Shown here: piece after piece, positions 8,069 to 16,824 of the stretch
Numbering within the stretch: the stretch's first letter is position 1
Layout of the letters: the number at the start of each line of letters is the position of its first letter
From: Arthrobacter sp. PM3
Lineage (GTDB): Bacteria; Actinomycetota; Actinomycetes; Actinomycetales; Micrococcaceae
Length of the DNA: 64,000 bases
Direction of reading: 5' to 3'
NCBI RefSeq assembly: GCF_003352915.1
Contig: NZ_CP022314.1
Span: 3,951,861 to 4,015,860 of the forward strand
Made by a program: the position numbers and the translations under genes
Notes under the pieces: model-generated
Seen by the model: only the letters and a program-made list of their open reading frames with translations
Database searches by the model: none
Told to the model about the DNA's origin: nothing

Positions 8069-9607
8069 TCAGCCGCGGAAAGCGCGCAGGCGGGCAAGGG
8101 ACGAGTCCTTGCCCAGGATGACCATGGATTCGAACAGCGGCGGGGAGATCCGGCGGCCCGAGACGGCGGTGCGGACCGGGCCGAAGGCCAGCCGCGGCTT
8201 GACGCCGAGTCCCTCCACGAGGGCTTCCTTCAGAGCGGCCTGGATGTTCTCGGCCGTCCAGTCAGCAACCGGCTCCAGCGCGGACAGCGCCGCGTCGAGG
8301 ACCTCGGTGAGGTTCTCGGGCAGGCCCTTGCGGGCGTCGTCGGCGACGTCGATCGCGTCGTCGTCCTTGAACAGGAACGCGATCATCTCCGGCGCCTCGC
8401 CCAGCAGCGAAATGCGCTCCTGGATCAGCGGCGCGGCCTCGGTCAGGATCTCGTCTTCGCGGGCGGTGAGGCTCTCCCCCACGAGACCGGCGGCCTGCAG
8501 GTAGGGCACCAGGCGGCCGCGGAAGTCCTCCGGCTCCAGCATGCGGATGTGGGTGCCGTTGATCGCTTCGGCCTTCTTGATGTCGAAGCGGGCAGGGTTG
8601 GCCAGGACGTCGTTGACGTCGAAGTTCTCGATCAGCTGCTCCACCGTGAAGATGTCCTCGTCGGCGGAGAGGCTCCAGCCGAGCAGGGACAGGTAGTTCA
8701 GCAGGCCCTCGGGGATGAAGCCGCGGTCCCGGAGCAGGAACAGGTTGGACTGCGGATCGCGCTTGGAGAGCTTCTTGTTACCCTCGCCCATGACGTACGG
8801 CAGGTGCCCGAAAACCGGCATGTAGCTCGCGACGCCGATGTCCATCAGGGCCCGGATCAGCACTACCTGGCGCGGTGTGGAGGAGAGCAGGTCCTCGCCG
8901 CGGAGCACGTGCGTGATCCCCATGAGGGCGTCGTCCACCGGGTTCACCAGGGTGTACAGCGGGGAGCCGTCGGCACGGACAATGACGTAGTCCGGGATGC
9001 TGCCGGCCTTGAAGGTGATCTCGCCGCGGACCATGTCCGTGAAGGTGACGTCTTCATCGGGCATGCGGACGCGCAGCACCGGCTGGCGGCCCTCGGCCTT
9101 GAACGCGGCGAGCTGCTCGTCGGAGAGGTCGCGGTCAAAGTTGTCGTAGCCCAGCTTGGGGTCGCGGCCGGCGGCGCGGTGGCGGGCCTCGACTTCCTCC
9201 GGCGAGGAATAGCACTCGTAGGCGTAGCCGGCGTCGACCAGCTTGGCCACGACATCCTTGTAGAGATCCAGGCGCTGGGACTGGCGGTAGGGCTCGTGCG
9301 GGCCGCCGACTTCCACGCCCTCTTCCCAGCTGATGCCGAGCCATTTGAGCGCCTCGAGCAGCTGCTGGTAGCTCTCCTCCGAGTCGCGTGCCGCGTCGGT
9401 GTCCTCGATCCGGAACACGAACGTGCCCTTGGTGTGCCGGGCGTGGGCCCAGTTGAAGAGGGCCGTGCGGATCAGGCCGACGTGCGGGGTGCCCGTGGGT
9501 GACGGGCAGAACCGGACACGGACCGGGGTCTCGGCGGTGACTTCACCGGTGGAGGCAGCAAGCGGGGCGGAACTGGAGACGGCGTCGGACGCGGAGGGAG
9601 TAGTCAT
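8069..9607 (-). CDS. gltX: glutamate--tRNA ligase
   Basis: A class I aminoacyl-tRNA synthetase of 512 aa that charges tRNA-Glu with glutamate in the cytoplasm. The HIGH-type signature appears as [19 protein letters not shown] near the N-terminus, FRIEDTD follows, and the KMSKS loop is KLSKRD. The start is taken as ATG 9607 (MTTPSASD...); an in-frame GTG at 9634 would add nine residues. No clear Shine-Dalgarno precedes either. The cognate tRNA-Glu lies about 4 kb away on the same strand. The HAD hydrolase follows with a one-base gap. Confidence 0.93.
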   Translation of the reverse strand: MTTPSASDAVSSSAPLAASTGEVTAETPVRVRFCPSPTGTPHVGLIRTALFNWAHARHTKGTFVFRIEDTDAARDSEESYQQLLEALKWLGISWEEGVEVGGPHEPYRQSQRLDLYKDVVAKLVDAGYAYECYSSPEEVEARHRAAGRDPKLGYDNFDRDLSDEQLAAFKAEGRQPVLRVRMPDEDVTFTDMVRGEITFKAGSIPDYVIVRADGSPLYTLVNPVDDALMGITHVLRGEDLLSSTPRQVVLIRALMDIGVASYMPVFGHLPYVMGEGNKKLSKRDPQSNLFLLRDRGFIPEGLLNYLSLLGWSLSADEDIFTVEQLIENFDVNDVLANPARFDIKKAEAINGTHIRMLEPEDFRGRLVPYLQAAGLVGESLTAREDEILTEAAPLIQERISLLGEAPEMIAFLFKDDDAIDVADDARKGLPENLTEVLDAALSALEPVADWTAENIQAALKEALVEGLGVKPRLAFGPVRTAVSGRRISPPLFESMVILGKDSSLARLRAFRG

Positions 9608-9653
9608 AGTGGTACCAACATTACCAATCTCCACCGGCGCCGCCTGCCCGCAG

Positions 9654-10430
9654 CTAGCGGCGCACCACCGGGTTGGAGAGTCGTCCGATGCCCTCGATCT
9701 CGACCTCGAAGCGGTCGCCGGCCTGGACCGCGCCGACGCCGGCAGGGGTGCCGGTCATGATGACGTCACCCGGCAGCAGGGTGAAGGCCTGCGAGACGAT
9801 CGAAACGAGTTCCCGGACGCCGCGGATCATCTGGCTGGTGCTGCCGTCCTGGCGCACTTCCCCGTTGAGCCGGCCCTGGATCCGCAGGTCCTCGGTGTCG
9901 AGTTCGGTCTCGATCCATGGCCCGAGCGGGGCCGAGGTGTCAAAGCCCTTGGCCCGGGCCCACTGCAGGTCCGTCTTCTGCACGTCGCGGGCGGTGAGGT
10001 CATTGCCGCACGTGTAGCCGAAGATGACGTCATCCACCCGGTCCTCGGGCACGTCCTTGCAGATCCGGCCGATGACCACGCACAGCTCGGCCTCGAAGGA
10101 CACGTCCTCGGAGAATTCCGGCAGGACGATGGGATCGTTGGGCCCCACCACGGAGGTGTTCGGCTTCAGGAACAGCAGGGGCTGCTGCGGGACCTCGTTG
10201 CCGAGCTCCCGTGCGTGCTCCGCGAAGTTACGGCCGACGCCCACCACCTTGCTGCGCGGAATGATCGGGGCCAGGAGCCGGACATCTTCCAGCTTGTGCT
10301 TCACGGGGGTCCGTTCCACGCCGTGGAAGAAGGGGTCGCCCTTGATGACAGTGACTTCCTCACTGCCGGGCTCACCTTCCACGACGCCGTAGAGGGGATC
10401 AGAATCAACGACAAACCGGGCGATACGCAT
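9654..10430 (-). CDS. fumarylacetoacetate-hydrolase family protein
   Basis: A 258-aa protein with the FAH/HpaG fold. Metal-binding acidic residues are in [11 protein letters not shown] (two Glu) and [11 protein letters not shown] (Asp), and the C-terminus has the [14 protein letters not shown] motif. Family members hydrolyse or decarboxylate 2-oxo acids from aromatic degradation, or act as acylpyruvases/oxaloacetate decarboxylases. No aromatic-degradation gene is nearby, so a housekeeping acylpyruvase-type role is more likely. It is followed by gltX on the same strand after 46 bp and may be co-transcribed. Confidence 0.85.
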   Translation of the reverse strand: MRIARFVVDSDPLYGVVEGEPGSEEVTVIKGDPFFHGVERTPVKHKLEDVRLLAPIIPRSKVVGVGRNFAEHARELGNEVPQQPLLFLKPNTSVVGPNDPIVLPEFSEDVSFEAELCVVIGRICKDVPEDRVDDVIFGYTCGNDLTARDVQKTDLQWARAKGFDTSAPLGPWIETELDTEDLRIQGRLNGEVRQDGSTSQMIRGVRELVSIVSQAFTLLPGDVIMTGTPAGVGAVQAGDRFEVEIEGIGRLSNPVVRR

Positions 10431-10466
10431 GGTCCCTAGCCTACCGTCCCGGCAGCCTGCCCAAGG

Positions 10467-11276
10467 TCAGCGGCCCTGGCCGCGGAGGTAGTCGAGCTGT
10501 GCGGCGACCGAGAGCTCCGCGGCGCGGCGGACGGCGGGATCGACGTCGGCGTACACGGCGTCCGTAACGGCACCAACATCGGTCTGAGAGCTGGCGCCGG
10601 CGCCTGCGCCGATGGCGCGAAGAGCGGCCCGGACCTGCTCGAGCCGGCCCAGCCGGTGGTCCCGGTAGGCGCGCACCACCTCATCCAGGGCCGGCAGGAC
10701 GGGCCCGTGGGCCGGCAGCACCGTGGCCGGGCCGAGCCGTTCCAGCCGGTCGAGTGACCCGAGATAGTCCGCGAGGGTGCCGTCCGGGTAGTCCAGCACT
10801 GTGGTCCCGGTTCCGAGCACCGTGTCGCCGGTCAGCACCGAGCCGTGCGGGCCGTCCTGCGGCAGATGGAAGCACACCGAATCCGAGGTGTGGCCCGGCG
10901 TCGCCATGACCCGGATTTCCACCCCGGCGGCCTGGAGTGTTTCGCCGTCCTGCAGCGGCGGCGCGCCGTGGCAGTGGGCGGGATCCGCGGCCCGCACCGG
11001 CGCCCCCGTCAGCTCCGCGAACCTCGCGGCGGCCGCGGTGTGGTCCGCGTGCCGGTGCGTGATCAGGATAAGCCCGATCCGCCCCTCCCCCGCCAGGGCG
11101 TGCAGGTGCCGCTCGTCGAGAGGACCGGGGTCGACGGCGACGGCGCCCGCCGCTCCCGGCGCGCCGATGAGATAGGAGTTGGTTCCCGCCAGGCTCATGG
11201 GGCCCGGATTCGGGGCGAGCCGGAACCGGGTCAGTTCGCTGCTGCGGACAATGCCGCGGGATGTCTCGGAAGTCAC
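10467..11276 (-). CDS. metallo-beta-lactamase-fold hydrolase
   Basis: A 269-aa MBL-fold protein. The zinc motif HxHxDH appears as THRHADH at residues ~73-79. Further ligands are in MATPGHTSDSV (His), LTGDTVLGTG (Asp) and LPAHGPVLP (His). The layout matches the glyoxalase-II/LACTB2-like group, which hydrolyse thioesters or act on nucleic acids. The C-terminal 60 residues form a helical, winged-helix-like tail seen in LACTB2-type enzymes. Substrate is not identifiable. It precedes the FAH protein by 36 bp on the same strand and may form one unit with it and gltX. Confidence 0.83.
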   Translation of the reverse strand: MTSETSRGIVRSSELTRFRLAPNPGPMSLAGTNSYLIGAPGAAGAVAVDPGPLDERHLHALAGEGRIGLILITHRHADHTAAAARFAELTGAPVRAADPAHCHGAPPLQDGETLQAAGVEIRVMATPGHTSDSVCFHLPQDGPHGSVLTGDTVLGTGTTVLDYPDGTLADYLGSLDRLERLGPATVLPAHGPVLPALDEVVRAYRDHRLGRLEQVRAALRAIGAGAGASSQTDVGAVTDAVYADVDPAVRRAAELSVAAQLDYLRGQGR

Positions 11277-11335
11277 GGTCCCATCCTTGCACTTGTTCCG
11301 CCGGTACCGGTCCGGCTGAGCCTATCCGCCGGAAC

Positions 11336-11710
11336 CTAGACGAGCAGCAGGATTGTGATGATGAGCGGCAGGACGGCCTCCGCGATGGCCAGTCCCCAGA
11401 GCCGCCGTTCGGTGAGGAACATGGCGAGGCCAAGGACCATATGGCCGATGCAGACAAACAGCAGGACCGCTTCGCCGGCTGAGGCATTGGCGCCCCCGAG
11501 CATGAGGGCTCCGACGATGGCGCCGACGCCCCAGATCACGTTGTAGAAGCCTTGGTTCAGGGTGCCCAGCCGCACGGTCTCGGTGTTGTCCGGGTCGGCG
11601 ACGGACAGCCGCTGCAGGCGCTGGTCCCGGAGGAACAAGGTCTCCACGATGCCGACACTGATCAAAAGGACGCCGAAAACCGCGCCCAGAACTTGGATCA
11701 GCCCCGTCAT
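11336..11710 (-). CDS. DUF1304 integral membrane protein
   Basis: A 124-aa protein with four predicted membrane helices, typical size and pattern for DUF1304. Conserved parts are an ETLFLRD-type sequence after the first helix and LNQGFYNVIWGVGA before the second. ATG 11710 is preferred over an upstream start at 11761, because the first helix then begins directly after MTGLIQ as in family members. Function is unknown. It is followed 59 bp later by the MBL hydrolase gene. Confidence 0.75.
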   Translation of the reverse strand: MTGLIQVLGAVFGVLLISVGIVETLFLRDQRLQRLSVADPDNTETVRLGTLNQGFYNVIWGVGAIVGALMLGGANASAGEAVLLFVCIGHMVLGLAMFLTERRLWGLAIAEAVLPLIITILLLV

Positions 11711-11816
11711 CTGCACATTGTGCACCGGCCACTGCGGTGCCGAACAGTGCCGGACAGACACGTTACGCCGTGCGTTAGCGCATTTTTGCCGAATTTTTCA
11801 CCGCAAGTGCAGACGT

Positions 11817-11854
11817 CGACGGCGGCCCCCTCCGAAAAGTGGGGGCCGCCGTCG
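11817..11854 (-). terminator. strong hairpin after ilvE
   Basis: A 14-bp perfect stem (CGACGGCGGCCCCC with GGGGGCCGCCGTCG) with a 10-nt loop lies 25 bp downstream of the ilvE stop. No U-tract follows, as is common for actinobacterial terminators. Confidence 0.7.
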
Positions 11855-11879
11855 TGCGTCACGTTGCGTCGCTTACAGG

Positions 11880-12992
11880 CTAGGCGAGGCGGGTGAGCCA
11901 GCCGTGGGTGTCCTCCACGGTACCGGTCTGGATGCCGAGCAGCTGGGCGCGGATGGCCATGGTGGTCTCGCCCGCCGTGGCGTCCTCGGAGCCGATGAAC
12001 TCGGAGGCGTCCTTGAGCACGCCGATGGGGGTGATGACGGCGGCGGTGCCGCAGGCGAAGACCTCGGCAATTTCACCGGAGGCAACTCCGTCGCGCCACT
12101 CATCCAGGGTGATCTTGCGCTCGGTGACCTCGCGGCCCATGTCCTTGGCCACCTGGATCACGGAGGAGCGCGTCACGCCCTCGAGGATGGTGCCGCTGAG
12201 GGCGGGGGTGACGAGCGAGCCGTCCTTCATCACGAAGAAGACGTTCATGCCGCCGAGTTCCTCGACCGCGTTGTCGTTGAACTGGTCCAGGAAGAGGACC
12301 TGCTTGCAGCCGTGTGCCTCGGCTTCCTGCTGGGCGATCAGCGAGGCCGCGTAGTTGCCGCCGCACTTGGCGGCGCCGGTGCCGCCGCGCCCGGCTCGGG
12401 CGTATTCGCGGGAAATCCAGATCGAAACGGGCTTGAGCTCGCCGCCGAAGTAGTTGCCGGCCGGGGACGCGATGACGCGGAAGGAGACCTCGCGTGCCGC
12501 CCGCACGCCCAGGAAGGCCTCGGTGGCGATCATGAAGGGGCGCAGGTACAGGGCCTCGCCATCACCGGAGGGCACCCATTCCTTGTCCGCGGCCACGAGT
12601 TCGCGGATGGCACCCAGGAAGTATTCTTCCGGCAGTTCCGGCAGGGCCAGGCGCCGGGCCGACTTGTTCAGCCGGGCGGCGTTGGCCTCGGGGCGGAAGG
12701 TCCAGATCGAGCCGTCGGCGTGGCGGTAGGCCTTCAGGCCCTCGAAAATTTCCTGGCCGTAGTGCAGCACCGCGGCGGAGGGGTCCAGGGCGATCGGACC
12801 GTAGGGCTCAACCCGGGCATCATGCCAGCCGCCGTTGCCCTCGGCATCGACGCTGTAGTCGACAACTGCGGTGTGGTCGGTGAAATAGTCGCCGAATCCC
12901 GGGTTTGCCAGGATGGCTGCACGCTCTTCAGCAGACTTCGGGGTCTCCGAGAGGTGCTGGGTGAATTCGACGCCGTGGGCAGTCTGAGTCAT
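11880..12992 (-). CDS. ilvE: branched-chain amino-acid aminotransferase
   Basis: A 370-aa class IV PLP-dependent transaminase that performs the last step of valine, isoleucine and leucine synthesis, with glutamate as amino donor. Visible features are the early [15 protein letters not shown] sequence, the PLP lysine in [15 protein letters not shown], and [11 protein letters not shown] plus [13 protein letters not shown] toward the C-terminus. These are typical of the long bacterial/eukaryotic BCAT form. It lies 140 bp downstream of leuB on the same strand and ends at a strong hairpin, closing the branched-chain cluster. Confidence 0.93.
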   Translation of the reverse strand: MTQTAHGVEFTQHLSETPKSAEERAAILANPGFGDYFTDHTAVVDYSVDAEGNGGWHDARVEPYGPIALDPSAAVLHYGQEIFEGLKAYRHADGSIWTFRPEANAARLNKSARRLALPELPEEYFLGAIRELVAADKEWVPSGDGEALYLRPFMIATEAFLGVRAAREVSFRVIASPAGNYFGGELKPVSIWISREYARAGRGGTGAAKCGGNYAASLIAQQEAEAHGCKQVLFLDQFNDNAVEELGGMNVFFVMKDGSLVTPALSGTILEGVTRSSVIQVAKDMGREVTERKITLDEWRDGVASGEIAEVFACGTAAVITPIGVLKDASEFIGSEDATAGETTMAIRAQLLGIQTGTVEDTHGWLTRLA

Positions 12993-13132
12993 GGTTCCTC
13001 CACGATCGGCTGCCTGGCGTGGGAACGTGGTTCACCCTCGGACCACGGCAGCATATTGGTGATTCGAAACAAGCTTACGCCCGTTGGCGGCGGCGGATTG
13101 GCGGTTTTGCCGTACCGGGACGGCTGCCGGTG

Positions 13133-14185
13133 CTACAGCGCCGCCGCGATGGCGTCGCCCACCTCGCTGGTGGTGCGGACCGCGCCGTCGCGGGCTTCGA
13201 CGTCGGCCGTAACGGCAGCCTCGATCTTCCGGGCGGCGCCGCCGAAGCCGAGGTGGTCCAGCAGGAGCGCGGCGGAGAGGATCGCGGCGGTGGGGTCGGC
13301 TTTCTGCTGGCCGGCGATGTCCGGGGCGGACCCGTGGACGGGCTCGAACATGGACGGCGCGGTGCGTTCCATGTTGATGTTGCCGGACGCGGCCAGGCCG
13401 ATCCCGCCGGTCACTGCGGCTGCGAGGTCGGTGATGATGTCGCCGAACAGGTTGTCGGTGACGATCACGTCAAACCGGGACGGGTCGGTGACCATGAAGA
13501 TCGTGGCCGCGTCGACGTGGAGGTAGTCATGGGTGACCTCGGGGAATTCCTGGGCGACGGCCTCCACGGTGCGCTTCCAGAGCTGGCCGGCGAAGACCAG
13601 GACGTTGTGCTTGTGCACGAGGGTGAGCTTCTTGCGGGGACGGTCGTTGGCCCGCCGGAACGCATCGCGCACCACGCGTTCCACGCCGTGGGCGGTGTTC
13701 AGGGAGACCTCGGTGGCGACCTCGTGCGGGGTGCCGGCACGCAGCGTGCCGCCGTTGCCGACGTACGGGCCTTCGGTGCCTTCACGGACCACGATGAAAT
13801 CGATCTCGCCGGGATTGGCCAGCGGGCTGCCGACGGTGCCATAGAGGCGGGAGGGCCGCAGGTTGACGAAGTGGTCCAGGCTGAAGCGCAGCTTCAGGAG
13901 GAGCTCGCGCTCGATGATGCCGGAGGGAATCCGGGTGTCGCCGGGGGCGGCCCCGACTGCCCCGAACAGGATGGCGTCGCGCTTCTTCAGGTCGGCGAGG
14001 GTTGCCTCGGGCAGGGTCTCCCCCGTCTCGAGCCAGTGCTCGGCCCCCAGCTTGTAGTGGGTCTGCTGGAGCACGATCCCCTCGGCGGCCGCGGCCTTCT
14101 CGAGGACCTTCAGGGCCTCGGCGGTAACTTCCGGGCCGATGCCGTCGCCCGGGATGACTGCCAGATCAATCGTGGATGCGCTCAT
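13133..14185 (-). CDS. leuB: 3-isopropylmalate dehydrogenase
   Basis: A 350-aa NAD-dependent oxidative decarboxylase of leucine synthesis, converting 3-isopropylmalate to 2-oxoisocaproate. Motifs: [10 protein letters not shown] at the N-terminus, [17 protein letters not shown] with substrate-binding arginines, [11 protein letters not shown] with the catalytic Lys, [13 protein letters not shown] with metal-binding Asp, and [12 protein letters not shown] for cofactor binding. leuA and leuCD are not in the window. The upstream 300 bp carry an unusual repeat array instead of a recognisable leader. ilvE follows on the same strand. Confidence 0.95.
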   Translation of the reverse strand: MSASTIDLAVIPGDGIGPEVTAEALKVLEKAAAAEGIVLQQTHYKLGAEHWLETGETLPEATLADLKKRDAILFGAVGAAPGDTRIPSGIIERELLLKLRFSLDHFVNLRPSRLYGTVGSPLANPGEIDFIVVREGTEGPYVGNGGTLRAGTPHEVATEVSLNTAHGVERVVRDAFRRANDRPRKKLTLVHKHNVLVFAGQLWKRTVEAVAQEFPEVTHDYLHVDAATIFMVTDPSRFDVIVTDNLFGDIITDLAAAVTGGIGLAASGNINMERTAPSMFEPVHGSAPDIAGQQKADPTAAILSAALLLDHLGFGGAARKIEAAVTADVEARDGAVRTTSEVGDAIAAAL

Positions 14186-14250
14186 ATTGCCAGCGTAGCC
14201 AAGGGATCCACATTCTGGTCAAGTCGTCTCACTATTCAAACACCAGCGTC

Positions 14251-14480
14251 CCTCCCTCACGTCCTGCAGGCAATACCATCACCCTCCCTCACGTCCTGCA
14301 GGCAAAAGCAGAACGCTCCCGCACCCCGGCGCGGGGGGTGCGGGAGCGTCGGGCGGACCGCCGCAGGATCTGCGGGAGCGTCGGGCGGACCGCCGCAGGA
14401 TCTGCGGGAGCGTCGGGCGGACCGCCGCAGGATCTGAGGGAGCGTCGGGCGGACCGCCGCAGGATCTGAGGGAGCGTCGG
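14251..14480. repeat. head-to-head arrays of a 32-bp repeat around a hairpin
   Basis: Plus-oriented units of 32 bp start at 14340, 14372, 14404 and 14436, with a partial fifth at 14468. Each begins GCGGGAGCGT or GAGGGAGCGT and ends GCAGGATCT. On the minus strand, reading leftward from about 14339, two further 32-bp units have the same start but end GCAGGACGT and have a different middle; a partial third follows. The centre (14313-14349) is a hairpin, ACGCTCCCGCACCCC pairing with the GGGGTGCGGGAGCGT side. The array fills the gap between metG and leuB. Confidence 0.85.
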
Positions 14481-14487
14481 TTTGGGC

Positions 14488-16047
14488 TCAGGCCTCGGCG
14501 GGCTCCTCGTACTTGGGGAACACCGGGGCCGGGGCCGGGAGGCTCGTGCCGGCGGCAATCGGCGTGCCGATCGCGGTGAACTGGCGGGCGTCGCCCTCGG
14601 GCTGGCCGAGCGTGTCCAGGAGCGCCGCCGTCGACGTCGGCATGACCGGCTGGGCCAGGATCGCCACGATCCGCAGCACTTCCAGGGTCACGTACAGCAC
14701 CGTGTGCATGCGCTCGACGTCGGTCTTCCGCAGCACCCAGGGGGCCTGCTCGGCGAAGTAGGCGTTGGTGTCGCCCAGGACGGTCCAGATGGCCTCCAGC
14801 GCCCGGCTGAATTCCTGCTTCTCGAACGCGGCCCGCACGGTCTCCAGCAGCGCGTCGGCCTGGCCGAGGAGTGCGGTGTCCGCGGCGGTGAACTCACCCG
14901 GCGCCGGGACGCGGCCCTCGCAGTTCTTCGCCACCATGGACAGCGACCGCTGTGCCAGGTTGCCGAAGTTGTTGGCCAGGTCCGAGTTCGCCCGCCCCAC
15001 GATGGCCTCGTGGTTGTAGTTGCCGTCCGCGCCGAACGGGACCTCGCGCAGGAAGAAGTACCGCACCTGGTCCAGGCCGTATTGGGCGACGAAGTCGGCC
15101 GGCGCCACCACGTTGCCCAGGGACTTGGACATCTTGACCCCGTTGTTGTGCAGGAAGCCGTGGATCATGATCCGCTTGGGCAGTTCGAGCCCGGCGCTCA
15201 TGAGGAACGCCGGCCAGTAGATGGCGTGGAACCGGGAAATGTCTTTGCCGATCACGTGGACATCGGCCGGCCAGTACTTCTTGAAGGACTCCGCCTCCAG
15301 GTCGGGGTAGCCGACGCCGGTGAGGTAGTTGGTGAGCGCGTCGACCCAGACATACATGACGTGGCCGTCGCTGCCCGGCACCGGGACGCCCCAGTCGAAC
15401 GTGGTGCGGCTGATGGACAGGTCCTCCAGGCCGCGCTTGACGAAGCTGATGACCTCGTTGAACCGGGACTGGGGTGCCCCGAACTCCGGGTGCGCCTCGT
15501 AGAGGGCCAGCAGCCTGTCCTGGTAGGCCGAGAGCCGGAAGAAGTAGCTCTCCTCGGCCGTCCATGTGACTTCGGTGTCCGTCTCGCGCGAGTAGCGCAG
15601 GCCGTCGTCCTTGACCACGGTGTCGTCTTCGCCGTAGTAGGCCTCATCGCGGACGGAGTACCAGCCCTCGTACTTGGACAGGTAGATGTCCCCGTTCGCT
15701 TCCATCTTTTTCCAGATGGCCTGCGAGGCGGCGTAGTGGTCGGCGTCCGTGGTGCGGATGAAGCGGTCATAGGAGATCCCCAGGGCCGCGTGCGCGGCCT
15801 TGTAGATCTCCGCGTTCCGGTCCACCAGTTCCTTAGGCGTGATGCCTTCCTTCTCGGCGGCCTGGGCGATCTTCATGCCGTGCTCGTCCGTTCCGGTGAG
15901 GAAGAAGACGTCGTACCCGTCCAGGCGCTTGAACCGTGCCATCGCGTCGGTAGCGATGTACTCGTAGGCGTGGCCGATGTGCGGCACGCCGTTGGGGTAC
16001 GTGATGGCGGTGGTGATGTAGAACGGGGTTTTGTCAGTTGAAGTCAC
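14488..16047 (-). CDS. metG: methionine--tRNA ligase
   Basis: A 519-aa class I synthetase charging tRNA-Met. The HIGH motif is in [14 protein letters not shown], the TGTDEHG motif follows, and the KMSKS loop is VKMSKSLGN at about residue 300. The four-cysteine zinc knuckle of the longer MetG type is not visible, which matches the short actinobacterial form. The C-terminal tRNA-beta-binding extension is also absent. The GTG start at 16047 lies only 9 bp after the stop of the ABC ATPase. A TAGATT box 6 bp before the GTG would also permit a leaderless transcript of its own. Downstream is the 32-bp repeat array. Confidence 0.94.
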   Translation of the reverse strand: MTSTDKTPFYITTAITYPNGVPHIGHAYEYIATDAMARFKRLDGYDVFFLTGTDEHGMKIAQAAEKEGITPKELVDRNAEIYKAAHAALGISYDRFIRTTDADHYAASQAIWKKMEANGDIYLSKYEGWYSVRDEAYYGEDDTVVKDDGLRYSRETDTEVTWTAEESYFFRLSAYQDRLLALYEAHPEFGAPQSRFNEVISFVKRGLEDLSISRTTFDWGVPVPGSDGHVMYVWVDALTNYLTGVGYPDLEAESFKKYWPADVHVIGKDISRFHAIYWPAFLMSAGLELPKRIMIHGFLHNNGVKMSKSLGNVVAPADFVAQYGLDQVRYFFLREVPFGADGNYNHEAIVGRANSDLANNFGNLAQRSLSMVAKNCEGRVPAPGEFTAADTALLGQADALLETVRAAFEKQEFSRALEAIWTVLGDTNAYFAEQAPWVLRKTDVERMHTVLYVTLEVLRIVAILAQPVMPTSTAALLDTLGQPEGDARQFTAIGTPIAAGTSLPAPAPVFPKYEEPAEA

Positions 16048-16056
16048 GGGTTAAAT

Positions 16057-16824
16057 CTAGATCAGTTCGGTCAGGGTATCGCTCTGGCGGACCAGTTCGT
16101 GGTCATGTGAAGCCACGAGCACGGCAATGCCGTCCGAGGTGGTGTCCTTGAGGATGCTGATGATGCGGTTGGCCGCGGCCCGGTCGAGGCTGGCGGTCGG
16201 CTCGTCGACCACCAGGACGCGGGTGCCGAGGATCAGCGCCCGGGCGATCGCGACGCGCTGCCGCTCACCGCCGGAGAGCTGGGCCGGGCGGTGGCGCATG
16301 CGCCGGCCCAGGCCGACGAGGTCCAGGAGGTCCTTGGCCATGTCGCGGCGCATCTCGACCTCGCCGTCGGGCACGGCCGGAAGCAGGACGTTCTCAAGCG
16401 CGCTCATGCCGTCGATCAGGGCGCCGCCCTGGTCGACGTAGCCGATCAGGGCCCGGCGGCGGTCGGCGATCTCGTCGTCGCCCATGGTCTCCAGCGAGTC
16501 GCCTTCCCAGAACACCCGCCCCGACGTCGGCAGGGTCAGGCCCGCGCCGACGGTCAGGATGCTGGTCTTGCCGGAGCCGGAGCGGCCGGCGACGCAGTGC
16601 ATTTCACCGGCGTGCAGCGTCATGTTGAAGTCGTCCACGACGTTGACGGGTTCGGCACCGCCCTTGCCGCCGCCGTAGTGGATGGTGATGTTGCTCAGTT
16701 CCAGCGGGGTGGCATGGTCCGTGGCCTTCACGATCGTGTTGGCGCGGGTCTTGTGCGCACCGCGACGGGTGCTGGCGGTCATCCGGTCGTGTGCCTCCCG
16801 GTCAAGGTTCAGCTCGTTAGTCAT
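16057..16824 (-). CDS. ABC transporter ATP-binding protein (LolD/MacB type)
   Basis: A 255-aa ATPase energising the adjacent FtsX-type permease. Walker A is AGRSGSGKTS, the signature is QLSGGERQRVAIARAL, Walker B is VLVVDEPTASLD, and the switch His is in VASHDHELV. The N-terminal 45 residues are a basic extension not usual in the family. The ATG at 16824 overlaps the permease stop by 4 bp (ATGA), so the pair is translationally coupled; an in-frame extension into the permease gene is rejected. Related pairs move lipids, peptides or lipoproteins out of the membrane, or control wall hydrolases; the substrate here is unknown. Confidence 0.88.
   Translation of the reverse strand: MTNELNLDREAHDRMTASTRRGAHKTRANTIVKATDHATPLELSNITIHYGGGKGGAEPVNVVDDFNMTLHAGEMHCVAGRSGSGKTSILTVGAGLTLPTSGRVFWEGDSLETMGDDEIADRRRALIGYVDQGGALIDGMSALENVLLPAVPDGEVEMRRDMAKDLLDLVGLGRRMRHRPAQLSGGERQRVAIARALILGTRVLVVDEPTASLDRAAANRIISILKDTTSDGIAVLVASHDHELVRQSDTLTELI

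Noticed and set aside
14340..14480. CRISPR array
   Set aside because: The 32-bp units repeat without unique spacers, the array is inverted on both sides of a hairpin, and no cas gene is present.
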